Part shown: piece after piece, positions 1 through 6,488 of the stretch
Layout: the number at the start of each line of letters is the position of its first letter
Position numbering within the stretch: the first letter of the stretch is position 1
NCBI GenBank assembly: GCA_017998195.1
Contig: JAGODN010000073.1
Span: 1-9,238 of the forward strand
Reading direction: 5' to 3'
Origin: Desulfobulbus sp.
Lineage (GTDB): Bacteria; Desulfobacterota; Desulfobulbia; Desulfobulbales; Desulfobulbaceae
Length of the DNA: 9,238 nt
The notes under the pieces: model-generated
Told to the model about the DNA's origin: nothing
The model's database searches: none
The model's input: the letters and a program-made list of their open reading frames with translations, nothing else
Made by a program: the position numbers and the translations under genes

Positions 1-11
1 GTGCAGGCACC

Positions 12-536
12 ATGCACAACTTGCACAAGGAAAATTCCAGCGCCTCCACGGTGGTGGTGTTCGGCTGCGGCAACACCCTGCTCGGCGACGACGGCTTCGG
101 GCCCACGGTGATCGACCGGCTGCGCAGCCGCGACCTGCCCGCCGGGCTGCGCCTGGTGGATGCGGGCACCGGCCTGCGCGATCACCTGCTCGACTGGCTG
201 CTCCTGCCCGGGTTGCGGCCCCGGCTTGTCCTTCTCGTCGACGCGGTGCACGAGCCGGGCCGGCGGCCGGGTGCACTCGTTGAGCGCAGCCCGCGGGAGC
301 TGCCCGCAGGCAAGCGCGTCGATCTCTGTCTGCACCAGTTCCCGGAGGTCAACCTGCTCGACGAACTGGAGAACGAGTGCGGGGTGGCGGTGCTGCTGGT
401 CACCGTGCAGACCGAAGCACCACAGGCGCGTCTTGGCTGCGGCCTGTCGCCGGCCGTGGCCGCGGCCGTGGACCCGGCCTGCGCGCGCGTGCTCGCCGCG
501 GTCCGACCCTACCTGGCCACGGAGGCGGTGCGATGA
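12..536 (+). CDS. [NiFe]-hydrogenase maturation endopeptidase (peptidase M52, HycI/HoxM/FrhD-like)
   Basis: Predicted cytoplasmic protease of 174 aa that removes the C-terminal tail of the hydrogenase large subunit once nickel is in place. Seen in the sequence: the family's N-terminal motif GCGNTLLGDDGFG (residues 18-30), a second conserved acidic residue in VLLVDAV (D77), and LHQFPEVNLL with H108. D27, D77 and H108 align with the Glu/Asp/His nickel-sensing residues known from HybD-type proteases. Length is normal for the family. The ATG at 12 leaves about 13 residues before the first strand. The frame stays open to the window edge and no clear ribosome-binding site fits in the 11 visible bases, so an upstream start cannot be excluded. 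The stop overlaps the next start (ATGA at 533-536). Its natural substrate is the MvhA encoded about 6 kb downstream in the same run of genes, which keeps a 24-residue tail after the final His ligand. Confidence 0.92.
   Translation: MHNLHKENSSASTVVVFGCGNTLLGDDGFGPTVIDRLRSRDLPAGLRLVDAGTGLRDHLLDWLLLPGLRPRLVLLVDAVHEPGRRPGALVERSPRELPAGKRVDLCLHQFPEVNLLDELENECGVAVLLVTVQTEAPQARLGCGLSPAVAAAVDPACARVLAAVRPYLATEAVR
521..525 (+). promoter_or_regulatory. Ribosome-binding site that fixes the start of the HTH-Hdr fusion
   Basis: GGAGG lies 7 nt before the ATG at 533, inside the end of the protease gene. It matters because the same frame is open further upstream (to at least 377). This site and the ATGA overlap make 533 the best start. 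The protein then begins MIYEAKVNELAEEFG, directly at the helix-turn-helix domain. Confidence 0.75.
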
Positions 537-1987
537 TCTACGAGGCCAAGGTCAACGAACTCGCCGAAGAGTTCGGCGTGCACCGCAACACCATCCGCAA
601 CTGGATCAACTCCGGCATCCTGCCCGCCGAAGAGGGCCCGGGCCGGCGCTACCTGATCCGCTTCGAGGACTACAAGCGGCTGTGCGACAAGTACGGCCGC
701 ACCCCGCGCATCTCGCCCGAGCCCGGCGCGGCCGCGGCCGCCGCCGCGCCGGTGGCCGGCGGTCTGGCCCCGGTGCGGCTGGGCGCCAAGGAAAACCCGC
801 TCTACACCTCGCCGGCCCTGGCCGACACCTGCCTGACCTGCGGTTCCTGCGCCGGCGCCTGCCCGATCTCGGGGGTGGACGACCTGGACCCGCGCAAGAT
901 CGTGCGCATGGCCCTGTTCGGGCTCAACGACGAGCTGCTCGCCAGCGACTGGCCGTGGAAATGCACGCTGTGCGGCAAGTGCGAGATCGTCTGCCCGATG
1001 AACGTGGAGATCCTCCAGCTGATCCGCCGCATCCGCTCCCGCTGCGACCGCTCGCGGGTGCCGGACTCGATCCGCAAGGGCGTGATCACCTGCCTGGAGC
1101 GGGGCAACAACGTGGGCATCCCCAAGGATGATTTCGTCGGCCTGATGCAGGATCTGGGCGTGGAACTGGCCGCGGACGGCTGCCCGGGCTTTGTCACCCC
1201 GGTGGACGTGCGCGGCGCCCGCCTGCTGGTCACGGTCAATTCCAAGGACGCGTTCGCGGAGCCGGACCACCTGTTCTGGTGGTGGCGGATCTTTCACGCC
1301 GCGGACGAGTCCTGGACCCTTTCCTCGGAGAACTGGGAGGGGGTCAACTGGGGGCTGTACACCGGCGACTACAGCGCCATGCGCACCATTGCCAAGCGCA
1401 TCATCGAGAACGTCGAGCGGCTCAACTGCCAGGCCCTGCTCCTGCCCGAGTGCGGCCACGCCTACTACGCCACCCGCTACGCGCTCGAGCGCTGGTTCCC
1501 GGAATCCTTGCAGCAGTTCCGCATCTACTCGGTGTTCGACCTGCTGCTCGAATACCTCGACCAGGGGCGGATCCGGGTGGACCCCGCGGTCCACGACCGG
1601 CTCGCCACCTTCCACGACTCGTGCAACTACGGCCGCAAATCACTGCAAACCTTCGGCCACGGCTATTTCGACGAGGGCCGCGCCCTGGTGCGGGCCTGCT
1701 GCCAAAAGTACGTGGACCTGGTGCCGGACCGGGAGGAGAACTACTGCTGCGGCGCCGGCGGCGGCGCCTGGGCCTATCCCTTTGCCGCCGAGCGGGTGTT
1801 CCACGGCCGCATCAAGGCCCGCCAGATCGCCGAGTCCGGGGCCCGGCTGGTGGTCACCGCCTGCCACAACTGCCGCGACCAGATCGAGAAATCCCTGAAA
1901 CGCGAGTTCAACCTGAACATCGAGGTCGAGTTCCTCTGGGAGATGGTGGCCCGCTCGCTCCTCACCCGCGACGGAGGCCGATCATGA
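533..1987 (+). CDS. HTH domain fused to HdrC-like ferredoxin and single-CCG HdrB/DsrK-like iron-sulfur protein
   Basis: 484 aa, probably the HdrBC-equivalent electron-output subunit of the Hdr-hydrogenase complex. Domains: (a) residues about 4-60, a MerR/excisionase-like helix-turn-helix (VNELAEEFGVHRNTIRNWI, then a wing-like GPGRRYLI); (b) an Ala-rich linker, about 66-76; (c) a HdrC-like dicluster ferredoxin, C100xxC103xxC106xxxC110P and C144xxC147xxC150xxxC154P; (d) a C-terminal HdrB/DsrK-like region. Its complete CCG motif is C364, C405-C406-G and C444-H-N-C447, the type that binds a noncubane or special [4Fe-4S] cluster. The first CCG repeat found in true HdrB appears degenerate: only PEC307GHAYYA remains. 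It overlaps both neighbours by ATGA. One CCG motif plus a HdrC-like domain resembles DsrK/HmcF/TmcB more than methanogen HdrB, so the substrate is not known to be a CoM/CoB heterodisulfide. Why an electron carrier has an HTH is unclear; DNA binding is not shown. Confidence 0.88.
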   Translation: MIYEAKVNELAEEFGVHRNTIRNWINSGILPAEEGPGRRYLIRFEDYKRLCDKYGRTPRISPEPGAAAAAAAPVAGGLAPVRLGAKENPLYTSPALADTCLTCGSCAGACPISGVDDLDPRKIVRMALFGLNDELLASDWPWKCTLCGKCEIVCPMNVEILQLIRRIRSRCDRSRVPDSIRKGVITCLERGNNVGIPKDDFVGLMQDLGVELAADGCPGFVTPVDVRGARLLVTVNSKDAFAEPDHLFWWWRIFHAADESWTLSSENWEGVNWGLYTGDYSAMRTIAKRIIENVERLNCQALLLPECGHAYYATRYALERWFPESLQQFRIYSVFDLLLEYLDQGRIRVDPAVHDRLATFHDSCNYGRKSLQTFGHGYFDEGRALVRACCQKYVDLVPDREENYCCGAGGGAWAYPFAAERVFHGRIKARQIAESGARLVVTACHNCRDQIEKSLKREFNLNIEVEFLWEMVARSLLTRDGGRS

Positions 1988-4900
1988 GTCCGGACCGCCA
2001 TCCCCCGCAGGCTGCCAATGCCGGCGCACCGGCCGGGACGAACGGGAGCACCCTGGTCGGCGCGGTCATGGTCATCGGCGGCGGCATCTCGGGCATGCAG
2101 GCCGCGCTCGACCTGGCCGACTCGGGCTACCTCGTCCACCTGGTGGAGCAGACCGGCGCCATCGGCGGGGCCATGCCGCAGTACAACAAGGTCTTCCCGA
2201 CCAACGACTGCGCCATGTGCATCATCGCCCCCAAGCTGGTGGAGTGCGGCCGCCACCCGAACATCCGCATCCTCACCCTGGCCAGCGTGGTCGACATCAG
2301 CGGCCGGGCCGGCGACTTTTCCGTGCGCGTGCACGAGTCGCCCCGCTACGTGGACGTGAACAAGTGCATCGCCTGCGGCCAGTGCAGCCGCTCGTGCCCG
2401 AAGAGCGTGGACGATCCGTTCAACTCGAACATCGCCAAGCGCAAGGCCATCTATATCAAGTACCCGCAGGCGGTGCCGCTCAAGTACCAGATCGATCCCG
2501 AGGCCTGCCTGCGCCTCAACCAGCCCGGCGCCTGCGGCCTGTGCGCCGAGATCTGCCCGCCCGGGGCAATCCGCTTCGACGAGATCGCGCGCGAGCATGA
2601 GATTCGGGTCGGGGCGGTGGTCATGGCCTTGGGCTTCCGGGTGTTCGACCCCGGCCCGGCCAGGATCTGGGGCTACGGCGTGTACCCGAACGTCATCACC
2701 TCGCTCCAGTTCGAGCGCTACCTCTCGCCCGGCGGCCCCACCGAGGGCCGGCTGCTGCGGCCCTCGGACGGACGGCCGGTGCGCCGGGTGGCCTTTCTCC
2801 AGTGCGTGGGCAGCCGCGACAAGAACCGCTGCAACAACGAGTACTGCTCGTCGGTGTGCTGCATGTACGCCATCAAGGAGGCCATGTCCGCCAAGGAGGC
2901 CGACCCCGAGGTGGAGGTGGTGATCTTCTACATGGACATGCGCACCCACGGCAAGGAGTTCGACCGCTACCTCGAGCGCGCCCGCGACGCCTACGGGGTG
3001 CGCTTTGTCCGCTCGCGCGTGCACGGGGTGGAACCGGCCGGGGGCGGCAACCTGCGCCTGCGCTCGATCAGCAGCCGCGGCCGCCAGGTGGAGGAAACCT
3101 TTGACCTGGTGGTGCTGTCCGTGGGGTTGGAAACCCCGGATTCCATGGTGCGACTGGCCGAGCGCATCGGCATCCACATGACCCCGGACCGGTTCGCCTC
3201 GATCTCGGCCTTCATGCCGGTGCACACCAGCAAGAGGGGCGTGTTCACCTGCGGCGCCTTCAACGGCCCGCGCGACATCCCCCAGTCGGTGATCGGCGGC
3301 TCGGCCGCGGCGGCCAGCGTCGCCGCCCTGCTCGCGCCGGTGCGCCACACCCGCACCGTGGCCGTGCAGCCGCCGGCCGAGCAGGACGTACGCGACCGCG
3401 AGCCGCGCATCGGCGTGTTCATCTGTCACTGCGGCACCAACATCGCCGGCGTGGTCGACGTGGAGGAGGTGGCCGCCTATGCCGCCACCCTGCCGCAGGT
3501 GGTGCACGTGGAGCGCAACCTGTTCACCTGCGCCCAGGACACCCAGGACCGCATGGTCCAGCAGATCCGCGCGCGCGGCCTCAACCGCATCGTGGTCGCG
3601 GCCTGCACCCCGCGCACGCACGAGCCGCTGTTCCGCAAGACGCTCAAGTCCGCGGGCATCAACGAATACCTGGTGGAGATGGCCAACATCCGCAACCAGG
3701 ACGCCTGGGTGCACGGCCAGCAGCCCGGGGCCGCCACCGGGAAGGCCATGGACCTGGTGCGCATGGCCGTGGCCAAGGTCGGCACCCTGACCGCGCTCAA
3801 GCCGCTGCGCATCCGCATCCTGCCCGCGGTGCTGGTTCTCGGCGGCGGCGTGGCCGGCATGACCGCGGCTCTCAACCTGGCCGAGCAGGGGTTCCGGGTG
3901 CACCTGGTGGAGAAGTCCTCCCAGCTCGGCGGCAACGCCCTGCACCTGTTCCAGACCTGGAACGGCGAGCAGGTGCCGCCCTACCTGCGCGCGCTCAAGG
4001 AGCAGGTGGCGGCGCACGCCAACATCGAGGTGTACTACAACTCGCGGGTGACCGCGGTGTCCGGGCATGTGGGCAACTTCGCCAGCACGGTGCGCACCGG
4101 CAAAAGCCGCAAACAGGTGGTCGCCCACGGCGCGGTCATCCTCACCACCGGGGCCAAGCGCTACATCCCGGAGGAGTTCGAGTACGGCAAGATCCCCAAG
4201 GTGGTGGCCTCCATCGAGTTCGACAAGCTGCACATGCACAACGAGACCCGGGTGGCCGGCGGCAAGTCGTTCGTGTTCATCCAGTGCGTGGGCTCGCGCA
4301 ACGCCCTGCGGCCCTACTGCTCCAAGTCCTGCTGCACCCACTCCATCCAGAGCGCGATCAAGCTGAAGAAAGAGGTGCCGTCGCGGCGCATCTACATCCT
4401 CTACCGCGACATCCGCACCTACGGCCAGCGCGAGCGGATCTACAACCAGGCGCGCGAGATGGGCATCATCTTCATCAACTACGAGGAGCACGGCCCGCCC
4501 GAGGTCAGCCGCGAGGGCGAGGGCGTGCTCGTGCGCGTCTGGGACCACGTGCTCCACCGGCCGCTGGAGATCCCGGCGGACATGGTCATCCTCGCCTCGG
4601 CCACCCTGGCGAGCCCGGACATGGGCGAGCTGGCCGGGCTGTTCAGGCTGCCGCTCAGCGCCGACGGCTTCTTCCAGGAGGCCCACGCCAAGCTGCGGCC
4701 GGTGGAGTTCCACGTGGACGGCGTGTTCGTGGCCGGTTTGGCCCACTATCCCAAGCCGCTGGAGGAGTCGATCAGCCAGGCCCTGGCCGCGGCCGCCCGG
4801 GCCGGGCGGCTCCTCGCCCGCGGCGAGATCGCGCTCGAGGCCCACACCGCCCTGGTCGACCCGCTGTCCTGCGACGGCTGCGGCCTGTGCCTCGAGGTCT

Positions 4901-5124
4901 GCCCCTACCAGGCCATCACCCTGGCCGAGTACACGGGCAGCGACGGCGAGCCGCGCAAGACCGTGACCATCGACCAGGTGCTGTGCAAGGGGTGCGGCAT
5001 CTGCCAGGGCGCCTGTCCCAAGCGGGGCGTGGTGATCAGCGGTTTCACCTACGCCCAGATCGAGGCCCAGATCGACGCGGCCCTGGCCGGGGATGGGGAC
5101 CGACCCGCGCAGGAGGCCCTGTGA
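1984..5124 (+). CDS. hdrA: Tandem (double-module) HdrA, flavin/iron-sulfur subunit
   Basis: 1046 aa, well above the roughly 650 aa of methanogen HdrA, because it holds two HdrA-like flavin modules. Module 1: FAD-binding GGGISG (32-37), the HdrA/QmoA-type motif NDCAMCIIAPKLVECGRHPN, an inserted ferredoxin (C128/C131/C134/C138 and C175/C184/C187/C191), and the HdrA cluster C274, C288, C292-C293. Module 2: the HdrA N-terminal domain (C481-H-C483, C516, C541 in AACTPRTHEP), FAD-binding GGGVAG (620-625), a second HdrA cluster (C768, C779, C783-C784), and a C-terminal 2x[4Fe-4S] ferredoxin (C963/966/969/973 and C1001/1004/1007/1011). That predicts two FADs and about seven clusters. By analogy with MvhADG-HdrABC, this is the flavin-based electron-bifurcation hub in the cytoplasm. 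The ATG at 1984 overlaps the previous stop; the same frame is open upstream, but that part is a shadow of the preceding gene. Confidence 0.93.
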   Translation: MSPDRHPPQAANAGAPAGTNGSTLVGAVMVIGGGISGMQAALDLADSGYLVHLVEQTGAIGGAMPQYNKVFPTNDCAMCIIAPKLVECGRHPNIRILTLASVVDISGRAGDFSVRVHESPRYVDVNKCIACGQCSRSCPKSVDDPFNSNIAKRKAIYIKYPQAVPLKYQIDPEACLRLNQPGACGLCAEICPPGAIRFDEIAREHEIRVGAVVMALGFRVFDPGPARIWGYGVYPNVITSLQFERYLSPGGPTEGRLLRPSDGRPVRRVAFLQCVGSRDKNRCNNEYCSSVCCMYAIKEAMSAKEADPEVEVVIFYMDMRTHGKEFDRYLERARDAYGVRFVRSRVHGVEPAGGGNLRLRSISSRGRQVEETFDLVVLSVGLETPDSMVRLAERIGIHMTPDRFASISAFMPVHTSKRGVFTCGAFNGPRDIPQSVIGGSAAAASVAALLAPVRHTRTVAVQPPAEQDVRDREPRIGVFICHCGTNIAGVVDVEEVAAYAATLPQVVHVERNLFTCAQDTQDRMVQQIRARGLNRIVVAACTPRTHEPLFRKTLKSAGINEYLVEMANIRNQDAWVHGQQPGAATGKAMDLVRMAVAKVGTLTALKPLRIRILPAVLVLGGGVAGMTAALNLAEQGFRVHLVEKSSQLGGNALHLFQTWNGEQVPPYLRALKEQVAAHANIEVYYNSRVTAVSGHVGNFASTVRTGKSRKQVVAHGAVILTTGAKRYIPEEFEYGKIPKVVASIEFDKLHMHNETRVAGGKSFVFIQCVGSRNALRPYCSKSCCTHSIQSAIKLKKEVPSRRIYILYRDIRTYGQRERIYNQAREMGIIFINYEEHGPPEVSREGEGVLVRVWDHVLHRPLEIPADMVILASATLASPDMGELAGLFRLPLSADGFFQEAHAKLRPVEFHVDGVFVAGLAHYPKPLEESISQALAAAARAGRLLARGEIALEAHTALVDPLSCDGCGLCLEVCPYQAITLAEYTGSDGEPRKTVTIDQVLCKGCGICQGACPKRGVVISGFTYAQIEAQIDAALAGDGDRPAQEAL
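5111..5116 (+). promoter_or_regulatory. Ribosome-binding site for the GTG start of mvhD
   Basis: AGGAGG lies 4 nt before the GTG at 5121, inside the last codons of hdrA. It supports the GTG start, whose last two bases are shared with the hdrA stop (GTGA). Spacing is a little short. Confidence 0.6.
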
Positions 5125-5558
5125 ACAGCAAGCTGCGCATCATCGCCTTCTGCTGCAACTGGTGCTCGTATGCGGCCGCGGACCTGGCCGGCATCTCCCG
5201 CCTGGCCTATCCGCCCTCGGTGCGCATCATCCGGGTGATGTGCTCGGGCATGGTCCACCCGGAGATGGTGGTGCATGCCCTGGGCCGCGGCGCCCACGGG
5301 GTGATGATCATCGGCTGTCACCCGGGCGAGTGCCACTACATCCGCGGCAACGAGATCGCCCTGGCCCGGGCCGAGGTACTCGCCGAGACCCTGGAGGACC
5401 TGGGCTACGAGCCGGAACGGTTCCAGCTGGTGTGGGTGAGTTCGGCCGAGCCGGAACGGCTGGTCGAGGCCTTCCGCCAGATGCACGACCGCCTGCTCCG
5501 TCTGTTCGGCCTGATCGAGCCGGACCCGGCCGCGGCCGGTGGCGAGGCCGTGCCGTGA
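5121..5558 (+). CDS. mvhD: MvhD/VhuD-type hydrogenase delta subunit, [2Fe-2S] linker to HdrA
   Basis: 145 aa, normal for the family. It transfers electrons from the hydrogenase small subunit to HdrA. The family's cysteine pattern is intact: FCCNWCSY (C11, C12, C15), VMCSGM (C41) and GCHPGECHY (C66, C71). In the methanogen complex these bind a [2Fe-2S] cluster. All positions are ordinary Cys codons here, whereas some relatives carry selenocysteine. The start is GTG, overlapping the hdrA stop as GTGA. The stop overlaps the GTG of mvhG in the same way. Its place between hdrA and mvhG matches its physical place in the electron path. No other assignment fits well. Confidence 0.94.
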   Translation: MNSKLRIIAFCCNWCSYAAADLAGISRLAYPPSVRIIRVMCSGMVHPEMVVHALGRGAHGVMIIGCHPGECHYIRGNEIALARAEVLAETLEDLGYEPERFQLVWVSSAEPERLVEAFRQMHDRLLRLFGLIEPDPAAAGGEAVP

Positions 5559-6463
5559 AGCCGCGCCTCGCCTCTGAGTGGCTGCACAGCTGCGCCGGCT
5601 GCGAGATCGCCCTGGTCGACCTGGGCGAGGGCCTGCTGGAACTCCTCGCCCGGGTGGAGATCGTTCACTTTCCCCTGCTCATGGACCAGAAATACGCCGG
5701 CCGGGCAGGGGAGGGCGATGGCCCGGAGTTGCCCGCCGCGGACCTGGGTCTCGTTTCCGGCGGGGTGGCCAGCGAGGAGCAGCGGGCCATCCTCCTGGCC
5801 ATGCGCCGCTCCTGCCGCACCCTGATCGCGCTCGGCACCTGCGCCACCCACGGCGGCATCCCGGCCCTGGCCAACGAGCGCTCCCAGGCGGCTGTGCGCG
5901 CCGGCGTGTTCGCGGACTGCGGCACCGCCCCCGCAGAGGCGCCCGCCTGCCTGGAGCGGGTGTACGCGGTGGACGAGGTGGTGCGGCCGGACCTGTGTGT
6001 GCCCGGCTGTCCGCCGCGGCCCGAGGCCATTGCCGCGGCCATCCTGGCCGTGCTGGACGACGAACTGCCCGCCACCCCGGCGAAAAGCGTGTGCGAGACC
6101 TGCCCGGCCCGGCGCGAGGGCAGGGCCGCGACCCGGAGCGCACGCCGCTTTCTCGACAACGCCGAGTATGACCCCGACGAGGACCTGCCCCGGATGCGCT
6201 GCCTGCTCGAACAGGGACTCCTGTGCATGGGACCGGTGACCGCGGGCGGCTGCGGCGGCAGCGGGCCGCCGCTCTGCGTGCAGGTGCGCGTGCCCTGCCG
6301 GGGCTGCTACGGGCCGGTGCTCCCCGGCTCCAACCCGCTGCTCGACCTGATGAACGGTCTGGCCGGCCAGGGCGTGGACCGCCGCAGCGTGGTCGACCGC
6401 CGCTCGCTGCTGCGCTTCTGCGGGGCCCACGGGCTGCTTCGGCCCGTGGCCGGCCCGCGTTGA
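5555..6463 (+). CDS. mvhG: [NiFe]-hydrogenase small subunit, MvhG type (group 3)
   Basis: 302 aa with a GTG start overlapping the mvhD stop; a weak GAGG lies 7 nt upstream. It carries electrons from the Ni-Fe site to MvhD through three predicted [4Fe-4S] clusters. Proximal ligands: C13-x2-C16 (HSCAGCE), C96 (GTCATHGG) and C152 (VPGCPP). Further ligands are C180-x2-C183, C216, C224, C233, C241 and C248-x2-C251 (PCRGCYGP), which fits the F420-nonreducing/Mvh pattern. There is no twin-arginine signal peptide, unlike periplasmic group 1 small subunits, so the enzyme is cytoplasmic. The next gene, the large subunit, starts 25 nt downstream. Confidence 0.94.
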   Translation: MKPRLASEWLHSCAGCEIALVDLGEGLLELLARVEIVHFPLLMDQKYAGRAGEGDGPELPAADLGLVSGGVASEEQRAILLAMRRSCRTLIALGTCATHGGIPALANERSQAAVRAGVFADCGTAPAEAPACLERVYAVDEVVRPDLCVPGCPPRPEAIAAAILAVLDDELPATPAKSVCETCPARREGRAATRSARRFLDNAEYDPDEDLPRMRCLLEQGLLCMGPVTAGGCGGSGPPLCVQVRVPCRGCYGPVLPGSNPLLDLMNGLAGQGVDRRSVVDRRSLLRFCGAHGLLRPVAGPR

Positions 6464-6480
6464 ACTGTTGCGCCTATCAC

Positions 6481-6487
6481 GGAGGAG
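6481..6487 (+). promoter_or_regulatory. Ribosome-binding site for mvhA, unusually close to the start
   Basis: GGAGGAG ends 1 nt before the ATG at 6489; the GGAGG core is only 3 nt from it. An in-frame TTG at 6468 would place this site inside the coding region. The ATG gives MPRTVTIEPVTRIEGH, the usual length before the conserved RIEGH motif, so 6489 is preferred. Confidence 0.55.
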
Positions 6488-6488
6488 T

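Noticed and set aside
728..752. GC-rich GCC/GCG triplet run as a possible repeat element
   Set aside because: It encodes the Ala-rich linker between the HTH and the ferredoxin domain; simple codon repetition explains it.
1774..4845. Long open frame on the minus strand (about 1023 codons) opposite hdrA
   Set aside because: High GC makes stop codons rare in other frames. Its translation is rich in His, Gly, Ala and Arg with no recognisable domain, while the plus strand encodes clear HdrA.
6468..6488. TTG at 6468 as the start of mvhA
   Set aside because: The ribosome-binding site at 6481-6487 would fall within the coding region, and the added residues are not typical of the family.
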